DNA of 64,000 bases from Allolucifera butyrica (GTDB taxonomy: Bacteria > Bacillota > Negativicutes > Sporomusales > UPPP01), in assembly GCF_900476375.1 (NCBI RefSeq), contig NZ_UPPP01000051.1, positions 1-64,000 of the forward strand, in the 5' to 3' direction. Positions 54,756 through 62,359 of this stretch are shown here, piece by piece. A model generated the notes under the pieces. The model saw only the letters and a list, made by a program, of their open reading frames with translations, was not told where the DNA came from and searched no databases. Within the stretch, counting starts at the first letter, position 1; each line of letters starts with the position of its first letter. Position numbers and translations under genes: made by a program.

Positions 54756-55436
54756 TTAAACTTTCAGACCTAACTGATAGGCCTGCTCTGGAAATTCAGA
54801 GCGTTCGATTAGAGGTCTGCTGCCGCAACCTACGGCTAATACCGTGCCGATATCTTCCCAGCCGAGATATTTCATTAGGGTCTGGTAATGATGGGTTAGC
54901 GCCGACATAGTCCAATCCTTGGAATCATAGGCAGTTGCCATGAGAATGGCTTTTTTACCGCTGCCGCATAATTTTATGTTGCTGGCATAGAAACGGTCAA
55001 TGACGGTCTTTAATTGGGCTGATATACCCCAATAATAGAGTGGCGTGACGAATACAACGAGGTCGGAAGCAATGAGATTAGACTTCAGCTTCTTGTCGAT
55101 GGCATCCTGATGCACGCAAGGGCCGTTCATCCCGCAGCGATCACAGCCAAGGCATGGATGAATGTCTTCAAAAGCCGCATTGAAGCGGAAAACTTCATGG
55201 CCTGCTTGTTGCGCTCCTTCAATGAATTTGTCGGCTAATAGAGCCGATGTCCCGTTTTTATGCGGGCTGCCGGTGATTACCGTGATTTTCATTTTGTTGC
55301 CCCCTTTAAAAGTGTTATCAGCTATCTGAGCAGTCGTCGATCCTGCGGACATATTCTGCAGTTTAAGGCCGCAGCCGCTCAGTAGGAGTGTTATGAATCC
55401 CGCGGCGGTTCCTTGGATGAAAACTTTCCTATCCAT
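54756..55436 (-). CDS. NADPH-dependent FMN reductase-like protein with lipoprotein leader
   Basis: A 226-residue protein. Residues 1-22 form a leader with lipobox (ITLLLSGCG); a linker follows; then from residue 49 comes a complete flavodoxin-like domain, MKITVITGSPHKNGTSALLA, with cysteines in HPCLGCDRCGMNGPCVHQ and FVTPLYYWGISAQLKTVIDR. The first start has AAGGAGG. An internal ATG at 55292 has its own GGGGGC site and would give a 178-residue cytoplasmic form. The gene may thus make both an exported and a cytosolic flavoprotein. Confidence 0.85.
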   Translation of the reverse strand: MDRKVFIQGTAAGFITLLLSGCGLKLQNMSAGSTTAQIADNTFKGGNKMKITVITGSPHKNGTSALLADKFIEGAQQAGHEVFRFNAAFEDIHPCLGCDRCGMNGPCVHQDAIDKKLKSNLIASDLVVFVTPLYYWGISAQLKTVIDRFYASNIKLCGSGKKAILMATAYDSKDWTMSALTHHYQTLMKYLGWEDIGTVLAVGCGSRPLIERSEFPEQAYQLGLKV

Positions 55437-55460
55437 AGTGGTCCTCCTTTTTGCTTAAGT

Positions 55461-56454
55461 TCAGCGACCAAAGAATTCATTGGCTTCGCGCATGCGTTTC
55501 AGTATATCCACATGGAACGGATAGCGCGGTACACATACGCCACAGTACGTGCAGTCCCTGGCTGTCCGCCTCAATTTGAAATAGTGGTCTCTAGCCAGTG
55601 CGTCACCGGATTTGGCGAGGTAAATGCAGACGCCGTTCATGTCCTGATGTTGTGCACTAGCGATAAAGGAGTAGTCGCGCTCCTCTCGTGAGGTTTTATA
55701 ATAGGCGAGCACACCAGTGAGATCATCCATATTGCGCACACCTGGCAGACAGGAGACAACGGCTGGACAGTCCAGCGTACTGGATGCACTGCGGCACTGA
55801 CATAGCGCGCCCGAATGGCGAGGAACTGGCATTTAACAGGCGACCGCCACCATAGGCCTTCATGACAGTAATGGCTGCGCCTCGTTTTCAGCCGCGCTCT
55901 TCGGACAGCATCAGCTTGCCATCAACCGGAACAAAGTCATAGGCCGGGTTGAGGTTAAACATAAAGACATCCATGACACCGGTTTCAAGAAAACGGCGGG
56001 AGATATCCACCGAATGCGAAGAAAAACCGAGATAACGGATGGTTCCATCCTGCTTGAATTTCTGGGCGTAATCCAGGATGCCGTCGAACATTATACTCTC
56101 AAAATCATCGGAATGGTCGACATAATGGATGAGTCCGATATCGCTGTAATTCGTGCCGAAGCCTTTGAGCTGCTGCTCGAAGCCCTGCTGTACCTCTTGT
56201 AAATCACGCGTTCTTGTATAGATTTGGCGCGGATATATGACGCCGATATGCATCTGTGTCATTAGTTTGTCGCGCCGTTCCTTTAGTGCACGGCCCATAG
56301 TTTCTGCCGGTCCAAAGTTCGACATGACGGTGTCGATCAGATTGATGCCTTGGTCGGAAGCATAAGCAATCATTTTTTCAATCTGAGCCGCAGACGACTC
56401 ATGCAGGGCACTGGCACCGAGTCCGAGGGTGCTGATTTTTGCTCCGGCCTCCAT
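55461..56454 (-). pseudogene. Aldo/keto reductase with ferredoxin tail, multiply disrupted
   Basis: Reads MEAGAKISTLGLGASALHES and GINLIDTVMSNFGPAETMG. After LSEERG it hits a stop with a short internal deletion, resumes as KRGAAITVMKAYGGGRLLNA, shifts frame near 55767 (one base missing before LDCPAVVSCLPGVRN), and ends in a ferredoxin-like region CTYCGVCVPRYPFHV. The first cluster motif expected after GVCIY is deleted, and one ligand of the second is Tyr instead of Cys. Several independent lesions make it clearly non-functional. First gene behind P5. Confidence 0.85.
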
Positions 56455-56472
56455 TTCTTTCCTGATAAATAT

Positions 56473-56503
56473 ACCGTATCACTTAAAGTCAACTCAAGGT
56501 CAA
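56473..56503 (-). promoter_or_regulatory. MerR-type promoter P5 (19-bp spacer), minus strand
   Basis: On the minus strand: -35 TTGACC (56503-56498), 19-base spacer containing CTTGAGTTGACTTTAAG, -10 TACGGT (56478-56473). The dyad is imperfect but, inverted, differs from that of P7 at only about three of 20 positions. It starts the three-gene minus-strand unit, with AGGAAAG just before the first ATG. Confidence 0.72.
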
Positions 56504-56527
56504 GCTATTTTTCAAAAAAAGTTTAAA

Positions 56528-56558
56528 ACGCCGAAGCCTTTTATAATGGCTCCGGCGT
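56528..56558 (-). terminator. Hairpin between divergent promoters P5 and P6
   Basis: ACGCCGAAGCC (56528-56538) pairs with GGCTCCGGCGT (56548-56558), one mismatch. Only on the minus strand is it followed by T-rich sequence. It may stop antisense transcription from the downstream genes. Confidence 0.5.
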
Positions 56559-56600
56559 AGTCGAGCTGTAAAAAAAATCTTAAAAAAACCTAAAAGGTTC

Positions 56601-56631
56601 TTGACTTGGAGTTAGATCAAAGTGATAACCT
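56601..56631 (+). promoter_or_regulatory. MerR-type promoter P6 (19-bp spacer)
   Basis: -35 TTGACT (56601-56606), 19-base spacer beginning TGGAGTTAGATCAAAGTG, -10 TAACCT (56626-56631). The left half-site equals that of P3; the right half is degenerate. It would drive the cyclophilin-like lipoprotein, flavodoxin and cupin genes. Confidence 0.72.
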
Positions 56632-56662
56632 GTGACCGTAGAATAAATCCCAAGCTTGTGAG

Positions 56663-57201
56663 GTGATATCAATGAAGAGACTTTTGACGGTTTTTCTTGC
56701 CCTGACGGTATTCTGTATTATGGTGGCAGGCTGCGGCATGGAGGCAGCGAAAAGCACTGCCGGAGCTGAAAGCTCTGGCAGTGTACAATCGGCTTCTGGC
56801 AAAGTACAAACTACATCTTCTGATGATGTAAGACCTTTCCAAACCACCAAAATAAGGCTGATTTTTGATGGCGGCGATGCAGTTGCAGAACTGTACGACA
56901 ATCCGACGAGCCGCGACCTTGTGTCCATGCTGCCGTTGACACTGAGTTCAAGGACTTCAACGCTACAGAGAAGATTAGTTATCCGCCACGTAGCCTTTCT
57001 ACGGAAAGGGCACCGGAGGGATTTGAACCGTCAGAGGGCGACTTGACTTTGTTCACTCCATGGGGCAACCTGGCGATCTTCTACCATGATTTCCGCTATT
57101 CTAAAGGGCTAGTCCCGATAGGACATTTCACGTCCGGACTTGAGACATTGGCAAAGATGAACGGCGATTTCACTGTCAGGATTGAAGCTGCAAAGGAATG
57201 A
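56663..57201 (+). pseudogene. Cyclophilin-like lipoprotein, single frameshift
   Basis: A lipoprotein signal with lipobox VAGCG is followed by a Ser-rich linker and a cyclophilin-like-fold domain: IRLIFDGGDAVAELYDNPTS, then SMLPLTL. At about 56943 one base is missing (CTGAGTTC where CTGGAGTTC is expected); the other frame continues FKDFNATEKISYPPRSL, TPWGNLAIFYHDFRYSKGLV and GDFTVRIEAAKE to the TGA at 57199-57201. Restored length would be about 179 residues. No other lesion, so recent or a sequencing artefact. Confidence 0.85.
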
Positions 57202-57215
57202 AAGGAGTTTATTAG

Positions 57216-57692
57216 ATGAGCAAAAAGATTTTGATTGTGTATTATTCTCATTCTGCGAACACGCGTAAGCTGGCGAAGCTGATCGAGCAGGAGACCGGCG
57301 GGACGCTCTGCGAGTTGCTGCCGGAAAAAGCCTATCCTGTCGACTACAACACGGTTGTGGAACAGGCGAAAAAAGAAATCCAGGCGGGCTTCCGCCCGGA
57401 CCTTAAAACAAAAGTCAAAGATATCGCATCTTATAATACGGTCCTTATTGGCACGCCGAACTGGTGGAGTACGATTGCCCCACCGATTGCTACTTTTCTG
57501 GAAAGCTATGATTTGTCAGGAAAGAACGTTGCTCCGTTTTGCACCCACGGCGGAGGTGGCTCCGGTCATATCGAAGCTACAGTCAAAAAACTCTGTCCTG
57601 ATTCGACCGTGCTGTCTGCCCTTTCTGTTTACGGTGATACGGCAAAGGGCGCACAGGTAGAATCCTGGCTGAAAAAAATTGGCGTAAAATGA
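57216..57692 (+). CDS. Flavodoxin
   Basis: A 158-residue cytoplasmic flavodoxin of the Flavodoxin_4-type. FMN phosphate loop VYYSHSANTRKLAKLIEQET at residues 8-27, then LIGTPNWWSTIAPPIATFLE with the Trp pair expected to stack on the flavin ring, and FCTHGGGGSGHIEATVKKLC. No leader peptide. AAAGGAG upstream, 14 bases after the lipoprotein gene. Likely an electron donor or a quinone-type reductase in the island. Confidence 0.92.
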   Translation: MSKKILIVYYSHSANTRKLAKLIEQETGGTLCELLPEKAYPVDYNTVVEQAKKEIQAGFRPDLKTKVKDIASYNTVLIGTPNWWSTIAPPIATFLESYDLSGKNVAPFCTHGGGGSGHIEATVKKLCPDSTVLSALSVYGDTAKGAQVESWLKKIGVK

Positions 57693-57710
57693 GCTGAAGG
57701 AGAGACTGAA

Positions 57711-58127
57711 ATGAGTGATTTAAACAATAGTGTAATTTTTCCAAAAGGTAACAAAATGCCGGAGCCATTCAGCAAAAACTTTATCGGTCAGGCATATCTT
57801 CATATGCTGGTACCGGGCGACAAGGAATTCAATTGCCCAATCGGAAACGTAACATTCGAACCGGGCTGCCGCAATAACTGGCATAAGCATCTAGGAGGAC
57901 AGATCCTCTTAGTCACAGGCGGCAGAGGCTGGTATCAGGAAGAAGGTGAAACAGCGCGCGAGCTCAAGGCAGGAGACGTTGTAAAGATTCCGGCAAATGT
58001 GAAACATTGGCACGGTGCTGCGAGAGACAGCTGGTTCGTACACCTTTCCGTTGAAACCAATAGCCAGGCAGGTCCAGCAGAATGGTTGGAGCCTGTTGCT
58101 GATGATGAGTACAATAAATTAAAATAA
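57711..58127 (+). CDS. Cupin-domain protein
   Basis: A 138-residue single-domain cupin. Cupin motif 1 is CRNNWHKHLGGQILLVTGGRG, with two His and a Gln where Glu often lies; motif 2 is PANVKHWHGAA, supplying further His. Such proteins beside flavodoxins and carboxymuconolactone-like enzymes are common in anaerobes, and their reaction is undefined. AAGGAG precedes ATG 57711. Cotranscribed with the flavodoxin and followed by a strong terminator. Confidence 0.9.
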   Translation: MSDLNNSVIFPKGNKMPEPFSKNFIGQAYLHMLVPGDKEFNCPIGNVTFEPGCRNNWHKHLGGQILLVTGGRGWYQEEGETARELKAGDVVKIPANVKHWHGAARDSWFVHLSVETNSQAGPAEWLEPVADDEYNKLK

Positions 58128-58155
58128 TCCTTTTATATGTCGATGACAGTATGAC

Positions 58156-58199
58156 GGGGTGCTGTGCTGATAAATTTTGTAAGCACAGCACCCCTTTTT
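58156..58199 (+). terminator. Intrinsic terminator after the cupin gene
   Basis: GGGGTGCTGTGCT (58156-58168) pairs perfectly with AGCACAGCACCCC (58182-58194), 13 bp, followed by TTTTT. Confidence 0.93.
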
Positions 58200-58224
58200 A
58201 AGAATAAAAGATGGATAAAAACTA

Positions 58225-58255
58225 TTGACTTTAAGCTGACTCAAGGTGATAGGTT
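58225..58255 (+). promoter_or_regulatory. MerR-type promoter P7 (19-bp spacer)
   Basis: -35 TTGACT (58225-58230), 19-base spacer TTAAGCTGACTCAAGGTGA, -10 TAGGTT (58250-58255), which is weak by itself, as expected for an activator-dependent promoter. Drives the small membrane protein and the DUF4405-like gene. Confidence 0.72.
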
Positions 58256-58298
58256 TTAGAGATAGAAAAAAGTGCAAATTTGCAGGAGTGAAGGGAAG

Positions 58299-58508
58299 AT
58301 GCTTGCATTGAAAAAGCTGTTCCGTGCTGTTGCTGTTATAGTGGTGATTAGTGTAGTCAGCCTGTTTTGCCTGATCTATTATGCTCGGAGTAATTATGTG
58401 TCAGACAAGGAGTATGCCCGAATGGAACAGAAAATTGTAAACCAGAACATAGACTATAGTACTGATCAGAACAAGAAAGATAATTGTTTGGGCATGCTGA
58501 GATATTGA
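58299..58508 (+). CDS. Small membrane-anchored protein, perhaps a truncated peptidase
   Basis: A 69-residue product: basic N-terminus, one membrane segment (AVAVIVVISVVSLFCLIYYA), then YVSDKEYARMEQKIVNQNID and a short tail KKDNCLGMLRY before the stop. I do not recognise a complete family. The NC-x-G and LRY bits resemble the start of a secreted papain-like cysteine peptidase from which the rest has been deleted, but that is a guess. ATG 58299 with AGGAG at 58284-58288. Confidence 0.5.
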   Translation: MLALKKLFRAVAVIVVISVVSLFCLIYYARSNYVSDKEYARMEQKIVNQNIDYSTDQNKKDNCLGMLRY

Positions 58509-58546
58509 AATGTAGGGCGGTTTTCCATATGAATGGGGGATGAAAT

Positions 58547-59011
58547 TTGATTAGAAATATATTGCATATAACAATGACGGTGCTTTTGCTATTGATCCTG
58601 GATTACCGTTTTACGGGAAATGCCTTCCATGAAATCGGCGGGGTGGTACTCACTTTACTGATCATTTTCCATAATGTGCTGAATCGACGCTGGTATGAGG
58701 TCTTCTTCAAGGGCAGGCAGAGCCTTAGTAGTGTGCTCTTGACTCATGTCAATTTGCTATTGGCTGTTGCGATGGTCACGGTATTCGTTACCGGCGTGCT
58801 GATTTCGGTGACGGTGTTTGCCCCGCTAGGCATGCGGAGCGGCGGTCTCTTCTTGCATGATTTGCATCAGGGGGCAACCTATGCGAGCCTTATTCTCGTA
58901 GCAATACATCTGGGGATGCATTGGGAGATTCTCATGGCGAAGCTGAAGAACTGGCTGCATATTGATAGTTCCAGTCTTGGTTGGACCATCACAAGCAGAG
59001 GAGAGAGATAA
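58547..59011 (+). CDS. DUF4405-like membrane protein, possible haem b binder
   Basis: A 154-residue protein with four hydrophobic segments. Histidines lie in or next to membrane segments (LTLLIIFHNVLNRRW; LFLHDLHQGATYASLILVAIHLGMHWE), the pattern of small cytochrome-b-like DUF4405 proteins. TTG start with GGGGGATG upstream. A membrane electron carrier would fit an island of exported and cytosolic flavoproteins. Haem binding is inferred from the spacing of His residues only. Confidence 0.72.
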   Translation: MIRNILHITMTVLLLLILDYRFTGNAFHEIGGVVLTLLIIFHNVLNRRWYEVFFKGRQSLSSVLLTHVNLLLAVAMVTVFVTGVLISVTVFAPLGMRSGGLFLHDLHQGATYASLILVAIHLGMHWEILMAKLKNWLHIDSSSLGWTITSRGER

Positions 59012-59176
59012 TACTAAAGCCGGACCCACGGCGGTAATGTTTCCGATGATAGCGTGATTACGAAAGAAAGTTATGTAGGGTAGGGGGAAGTATTTATTTT
59101 TGTGATAAGTGTCAGATAGTTTAAAGAAACAATGGTCCAGTGTGGTCCAAAATTATATACTGAACATACCAAAAAG

Positions 59177-59218
59177 AAAGCCAGGAGGACGCAAAATTGC
59201 GCCAGGCCTGGCTTTTGT
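59177..59218 (+). terminator. Intrinsic terminator in the 59012-59458 gap
   Basis: AAAGCCAGG (59177-59185) pairs with CCTGGCTTT (59207-59215), and an inner CGCAA/TTGCG helix extends it; TTTTG follows. Bases 59012-59176 otherwise hold nothing recognisable. Confidence 0.8.
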
Positions 59219-59232
59219 AATTCAGTTTTTCT

Positions 59233-59286
59233 TTTATCCCACTTTCGTGAGCCTCTGTCATTTGGCAATTTTCTCCCGCGAAAGAT
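59233..59286. repeat. Dispersed ~55-bp intergenic repeat, copy C
   Basis: On the minus strand: ATCTTTCGCGGGAGAAAATT, then GCCAAATGACAGAGGC, then GAAAGTGGGATAA. Block order and spacing agree with copy B (25089-25144), and the 3' part also with copy A (15606-15664). The rest of the gap to 59458 shows no clear promoter or operator. Confidence 0.62.
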
Positions 59287-59458
59287 GAACTAAAGGAATT
59301 TGCCTTTATCAAAGCGACGCCGGCTGATAAAAGACCTATGTCCGGATCTATTTTAATAAAATAAATAAAACAGGGAAACTTTTTTCGGTTGTAGTATTAA
59401 TAGAGACATGCGTCCTTATAAATTGTCCGCTGGATATTTTATAATAAAGGAGAACGTT

Positions 59459-60154
59459 ATGAATATTCATAATATCATTCAAATTATGGAAAGGGAACCG
59501 GAAATTTATCGAATGCTGAAAGGTTGTCCGTACCATTTGCTGCAGCAATGGGAAATACATTCTTACACCAAAGGAAGCATGATTGGCTGCCAAGGAGAAA
59601 AACAGGAGTATTTTTATATTATCATTTCGGGAAAAGTTGATATTTACATAATTGCTCCAAATGGTAAATGCTACTCGCAAGCCATTTATGAAAAAGGCGA
59701 TTATATTGGCGAACTGGAGCTATTTGACAAATTGCCATATATTTGCTCGGCAAAGGCGATTGATGATGTCTTAACTTTTCGGATAAAACGGCAATACTTT
59801 TTGGAATGGCTGGAACAGGATCATAATATTAATAACCATATTCTGCAAACATTGTGCAGAAAATTTTATAAACTTTCCTTAAAGGCAGGTGAAGACATCT
59901 TATACCCGCTAAGATGGCGTGTATGTAAGTATTTGCTGCAGATCAGGGAAGAAGGAAAACGAACAGAGCAGGGGATTGAAGTAAAAGTGAATAAAGAAAA
60001 ACTGAGTGAAAAACTGGCCGTTACCGAAAGAAGTATCAATCGAATTCTGAGTTCTTTGCGCGAGTCCGGAATTTTGGATATCCGAAATAACTGCATCCTT
60101 ATAAAAAGTGTGGAAAAACTGGAAGAAGATTTAAAAAACAGCTGCTATGATTGA
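59459..60154 (+). CDS. Crp/Fnr-family regulator, YeiL-like
   Basis: A 231-residue cyclic-nucleotide-binding-fold regulator with a C-terminal helix-turn-helix (VNKEKLSEKLAVTERSINRI, then LSSLRESGIL). The phrase GDYIGELELFDK resembles E. coli YeiL, whose gene neighbours nucleoside catabolism genes. The cAMP-contact arginine/serine pair of true Crp is not evident, and the N-terminal cysteines are too few for an Fnr-type 4Fe-4S cluster. ATG 59459 after AAAGGAG. Likely controls the downstream phosphorylase and transporter. Confidence 0.85.
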   Translation: MNIHNIIQIMEREPEIYRMLKGCPYHLLQQWEIHSYTKGSMIGCQGEKQEYFYIIISGKVDIYIIAPNGKCYSQAIYEKGDYIGELELFDKLPYICSAKAIDDVLTFRIKRQYFLEWLEQDHNINNHILQTLCRKFYKLSLKAGEDILYPLRWRVCKYLLQIREEGKRTEQGIEVKVNKEKLSEKLAVTERSINRILSSLRESGILDIRNNCILIKSVEKLEEDLKNSCYD

Positions 60155-60172
60155 GTATTCGGAGGTTATACA

Positions 60173-60949
60173 GTGGAACAAAATACAATGCAGCCGCATA
60201 TTCGCTGCAGTAAGGAAGTTGGAGCCGCCTATGCTATTTTACCGGGCGACCCGCAAAGAATAGACCGGGTTCTCCCGTTCCTGGACAACCCCGCTGAGAT
60301 ATCATACAACCGGGAGTTCAGAACCGCGGTTGGATTTTTCCGGGGAATCAAGGTCATGATTACTTCCACCGGAATTGGCGGTCCTTCCCTGGGAATTGCA
60401 GCGGAAGAACTTGGAAAAATCGGCGTAGAGACACTAATTCGTATTGGCAGTTGCGGCGCCTTGCAGCCTGGAATCAAATTGGGTGATTTGATTATACCGG
60501 CCGGGGCCGTACGGGATGAAGGCACCTCCGCAACTTATATTGACAAAGGTTATCCGGCAATTCCCGACCCTGTATTAATGCAGGCTTTGCTTTATTGCGC
60601 TGAAGAACTGGGTTACACTTATCATTGCGGCCGTATTCGAAGCCATGACAGCTTCTACACAGATATCGAATCCGAGGTGGACCGTTTTTGGGGGGAAAAG
60701 GGAATTCTTGCCTCAGATATGGAGACAGCTCCTTTATTTGTAATTGGCGGCCTGCGCAACTTGAAAACCGCTTCTGTTTTAAATGTTGTAGTGGAGAAAG
60801 AGGGGGAACTGGAGAAAGCAATTAATTCCTATGTGGATGGTGGACAAGCAATTTTAGGGGGGGAAGAAAAGGAAATCAGGCTTGTTTTGGAAATGATTTA
60901 CTATCTTGAGCAAAGAAAAAGGGATAATCAGCAAATATACGAGGAGTGA
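60173..60949 (+). CDS. Nucleoside phosphorylase (uridine phosphorylase-like)
   Basis: A 258-residue PNP/UDP-family enzyme that splits a nucleoside with phosphate into base and ribose-1-phosphate. Phosphate-binding ILPGDPQR near residue 22, ITSTGIGGPS, IRIGSCGALQPG, and the substrate/active-site region ASDMETAPLFVIG. Similarity is closer to uridine phosphorylases than to trimeric PNP. GTG 60173 is seven bases from GGAGG. Cotranscribed with the transporter; overlaps toward the S component with only a few bases between. Confidence 0.88.
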   Translation: MEQNTMQPHIRCSKEVGAAYAILPGDPQRIDRVLPFLDNPAEISYNREFRTAVGFFRGIKVMITSTGIGGPSLGIAAEELGKIGVETLIRIGSCGALQPGIKLGDLIIPAGAVRDEGTSATYIDKGYPAIPDPVLMQALLYCAEELGYTYHCGRIRSHDSFYTDIESEVDRFWGEKGILASDMETAPLFVIGGLRNLKTASVLNVVVEKEGELEKAINSYVDGGQAILGGEEKEIRLVLEMIYYLEQRKRDNQQIYEE

Positions 60950-60955
60950 TTGAAT

Positions 60956-61558
60956 ATGAATAAGAAAAACATGTGGTCCTTTCAATTTTCAACAGCTTCT
61001 TTGGTATTGATTCCAGCGGCAGTTGGCATCAACTATCTCGGTAAATTATTTGCGGGCGTTTTAAAACTTCCCCTGTGGCTTGATTCGATTGGCACCATGC
61101 TATCGGCAATGCTGGCTGGTCCCATTGTAGGCGCTCTTTGCGGAATCATCAATAATGTAATTTACGGCCTGACAATGGATCCGATTTCCTTCATTTATGC
61201 TTTAACCAGCATGGGAATCGGCCTTGCGGTCGGCGTTATGAATTATAAAGGCTATTTAAAGAATATCGGCAGTGTAATTGCCTGCGGTTTCCTTGCCGCT
61301 TTGGTTGCCGCGGTTATTTCCACTCCGATCAACGTAAGTTTTTGGGGCGGGCAAACCGGCAATGTCTGGGGAGATATCATCTATGCTTATTTTATCGCCC
61401 ACGGTTCGCCGGTATGGATCGCATCGTTCCTGGATGAAGTGATTGTGGACATTCCGGATAAGATTGCCACAGTGCTGATTGCTTATGCCATTTTTAAGGG
61501 CTTGCCGCGCAGCCTGACGGTCTTATATAGAAATGACCAGCAAATTGAAAAGTTATAG
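60956..61558 (+). CDS. ECF transporter substrate-binding (S) component
   Basis: A 200-residue integral membrane protein with about six hydrophobic segments and the S-component-like stretch LWLDSIGTMLSAMLAGPIVG followed by GIINNVIYGLTMDPISFIYA. ATG 60956 fits GAGGAG nine bases upstream; a TTG at 60950 is too close. Encoded with its own T and A subunits, so this is a dedicated (group I) ECF system. Substrate is inferred to be a nucleoside or base from the phosphorylase next door. Confidence 0.82.
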   Translation: MNKKNMWSFQFSTASLVLIPAAVGINYLGKLFAGVLKLPLWLDSIGTMLSAMLAGPIVGALCGIINNVIYGLTMDPISFIYALTSMGIGLAVGVMNYKGYLKNIGSVIACGFLAALVAAVISTPINVSFWGGQTGNVWGDIIYAYFIAHGSPVWIASFLDEVIVDIPDKIATVLIAYAIFKGLPRSLTVLYRNDQQIEKL

Positions 61559-61591
61559 TAAATGTCCATGCGCGCAGGAGTGTGATATTGG

Positions 61592-62359
61592 TTGAAGTCT
61601 TTGAGCTTGTTTGTTGAAAAAAATACCATGTTGCATCGCCTGAACCCGCTCAGCAAGTTATTGTACGTTTTTGCCGCTATCATTGTTCCGCTGCTGAGCG
61701 GCAGCAATGCAGTGTCGTTATTGGTCGCTGTTGTTAGCTTGTTTCTTTTGCTGTGGGGAAAGATATTCAGGAAAATTGTTCCCCTGATGGGTTTTAGCCT
61801 TCTTATTTTGCTTTCTATTGTTGTAATTCAAGGCATGTATAAAGCGGGCAATCATACTCCTCTCTTGACACTGGGGTCTGTTGTTTTTTACAAAGAAGGG
61901 ATCCGGTTTTCCGCAGAGATTTGCCTGCAAGTCCTCAATATGCTGGAGGCTTTTTCGCTGCTTGTACTGACAACAAAACCGACCGATTTGATTGAAGCTT
62001 TGGTAAGCAAGGGATTATCCGCAAAGTTGGGTTATGTATTAAGCTCCGTTCTGCAAATTATCCCGCAAATGGCAGCCTCCATGGATACCATTATTGATGC
62101 GCAGCGTTCGCGCGGCATGAAGATGGAAGGAAATCTGCTAACGCGGGTACGTGCCTTTATTCCGCTTATCGGGCCGGTTGTCATGACTTCTTTAATCAGT
62201 GTCAAGGAAAGAGCCATGGCATTGGAAGTGCGCTGCTTTAACTCCAGCCATAAAAAGACATTTCTTACGATTTACCAAGTTACCCCGCAGGATCAATGGT
62301 TCCGGGGAATGGTGTTTCTCAGTATGGCCGGAGCCCTGGCGTGGAGGATAATGAAATGA
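61592..62359 (+). CDS. ECF transporter transmembrane (T) component
   Basis: A 255-residue EcfT homologue: N-terminal TMLHRLNPLSKLLYVF, several membrane segments, and the coupling motifs AQRSRGMKMEG and ALEVRCFNSS, more divergent than those of the shared EcfT at 17359. TTG start. The stop overlaps the next ATPase start (ATGA). Confidence 0.88.
   Translation: MKSLSLFVEKNTMLHRLNPLSKLLYVFAAIIVPLLSGSNAVSLLVAVVSLFLLLWGKIFRKIVPLMGFSLLILLSIVVIQGMYKAGNHTPLLTLGSVVFYKEGIRFSAEICLQVLNMLEAFSLLVLTTKPTDLIEALVSKGLSAKLGYVLSSVLQIIPQMAASMDTIIDAQRSRGMKMEGNLLTRVRAFIPLIGPVVMTSLISVKERAMALEVRCFNSSHKKTFLTIYQVTPQDQWFRGMVFLSMAGALAWRIMK

Noticed and set aside
59389-59458. Promoter or FNR-type box upstream of the Crp/Fnr gene
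   Set aside because: TATAAT-like and TTGTCC-like pieces exist but spacing is wrong, and no TTGAT-n4-ATCAA palindrome is seen.
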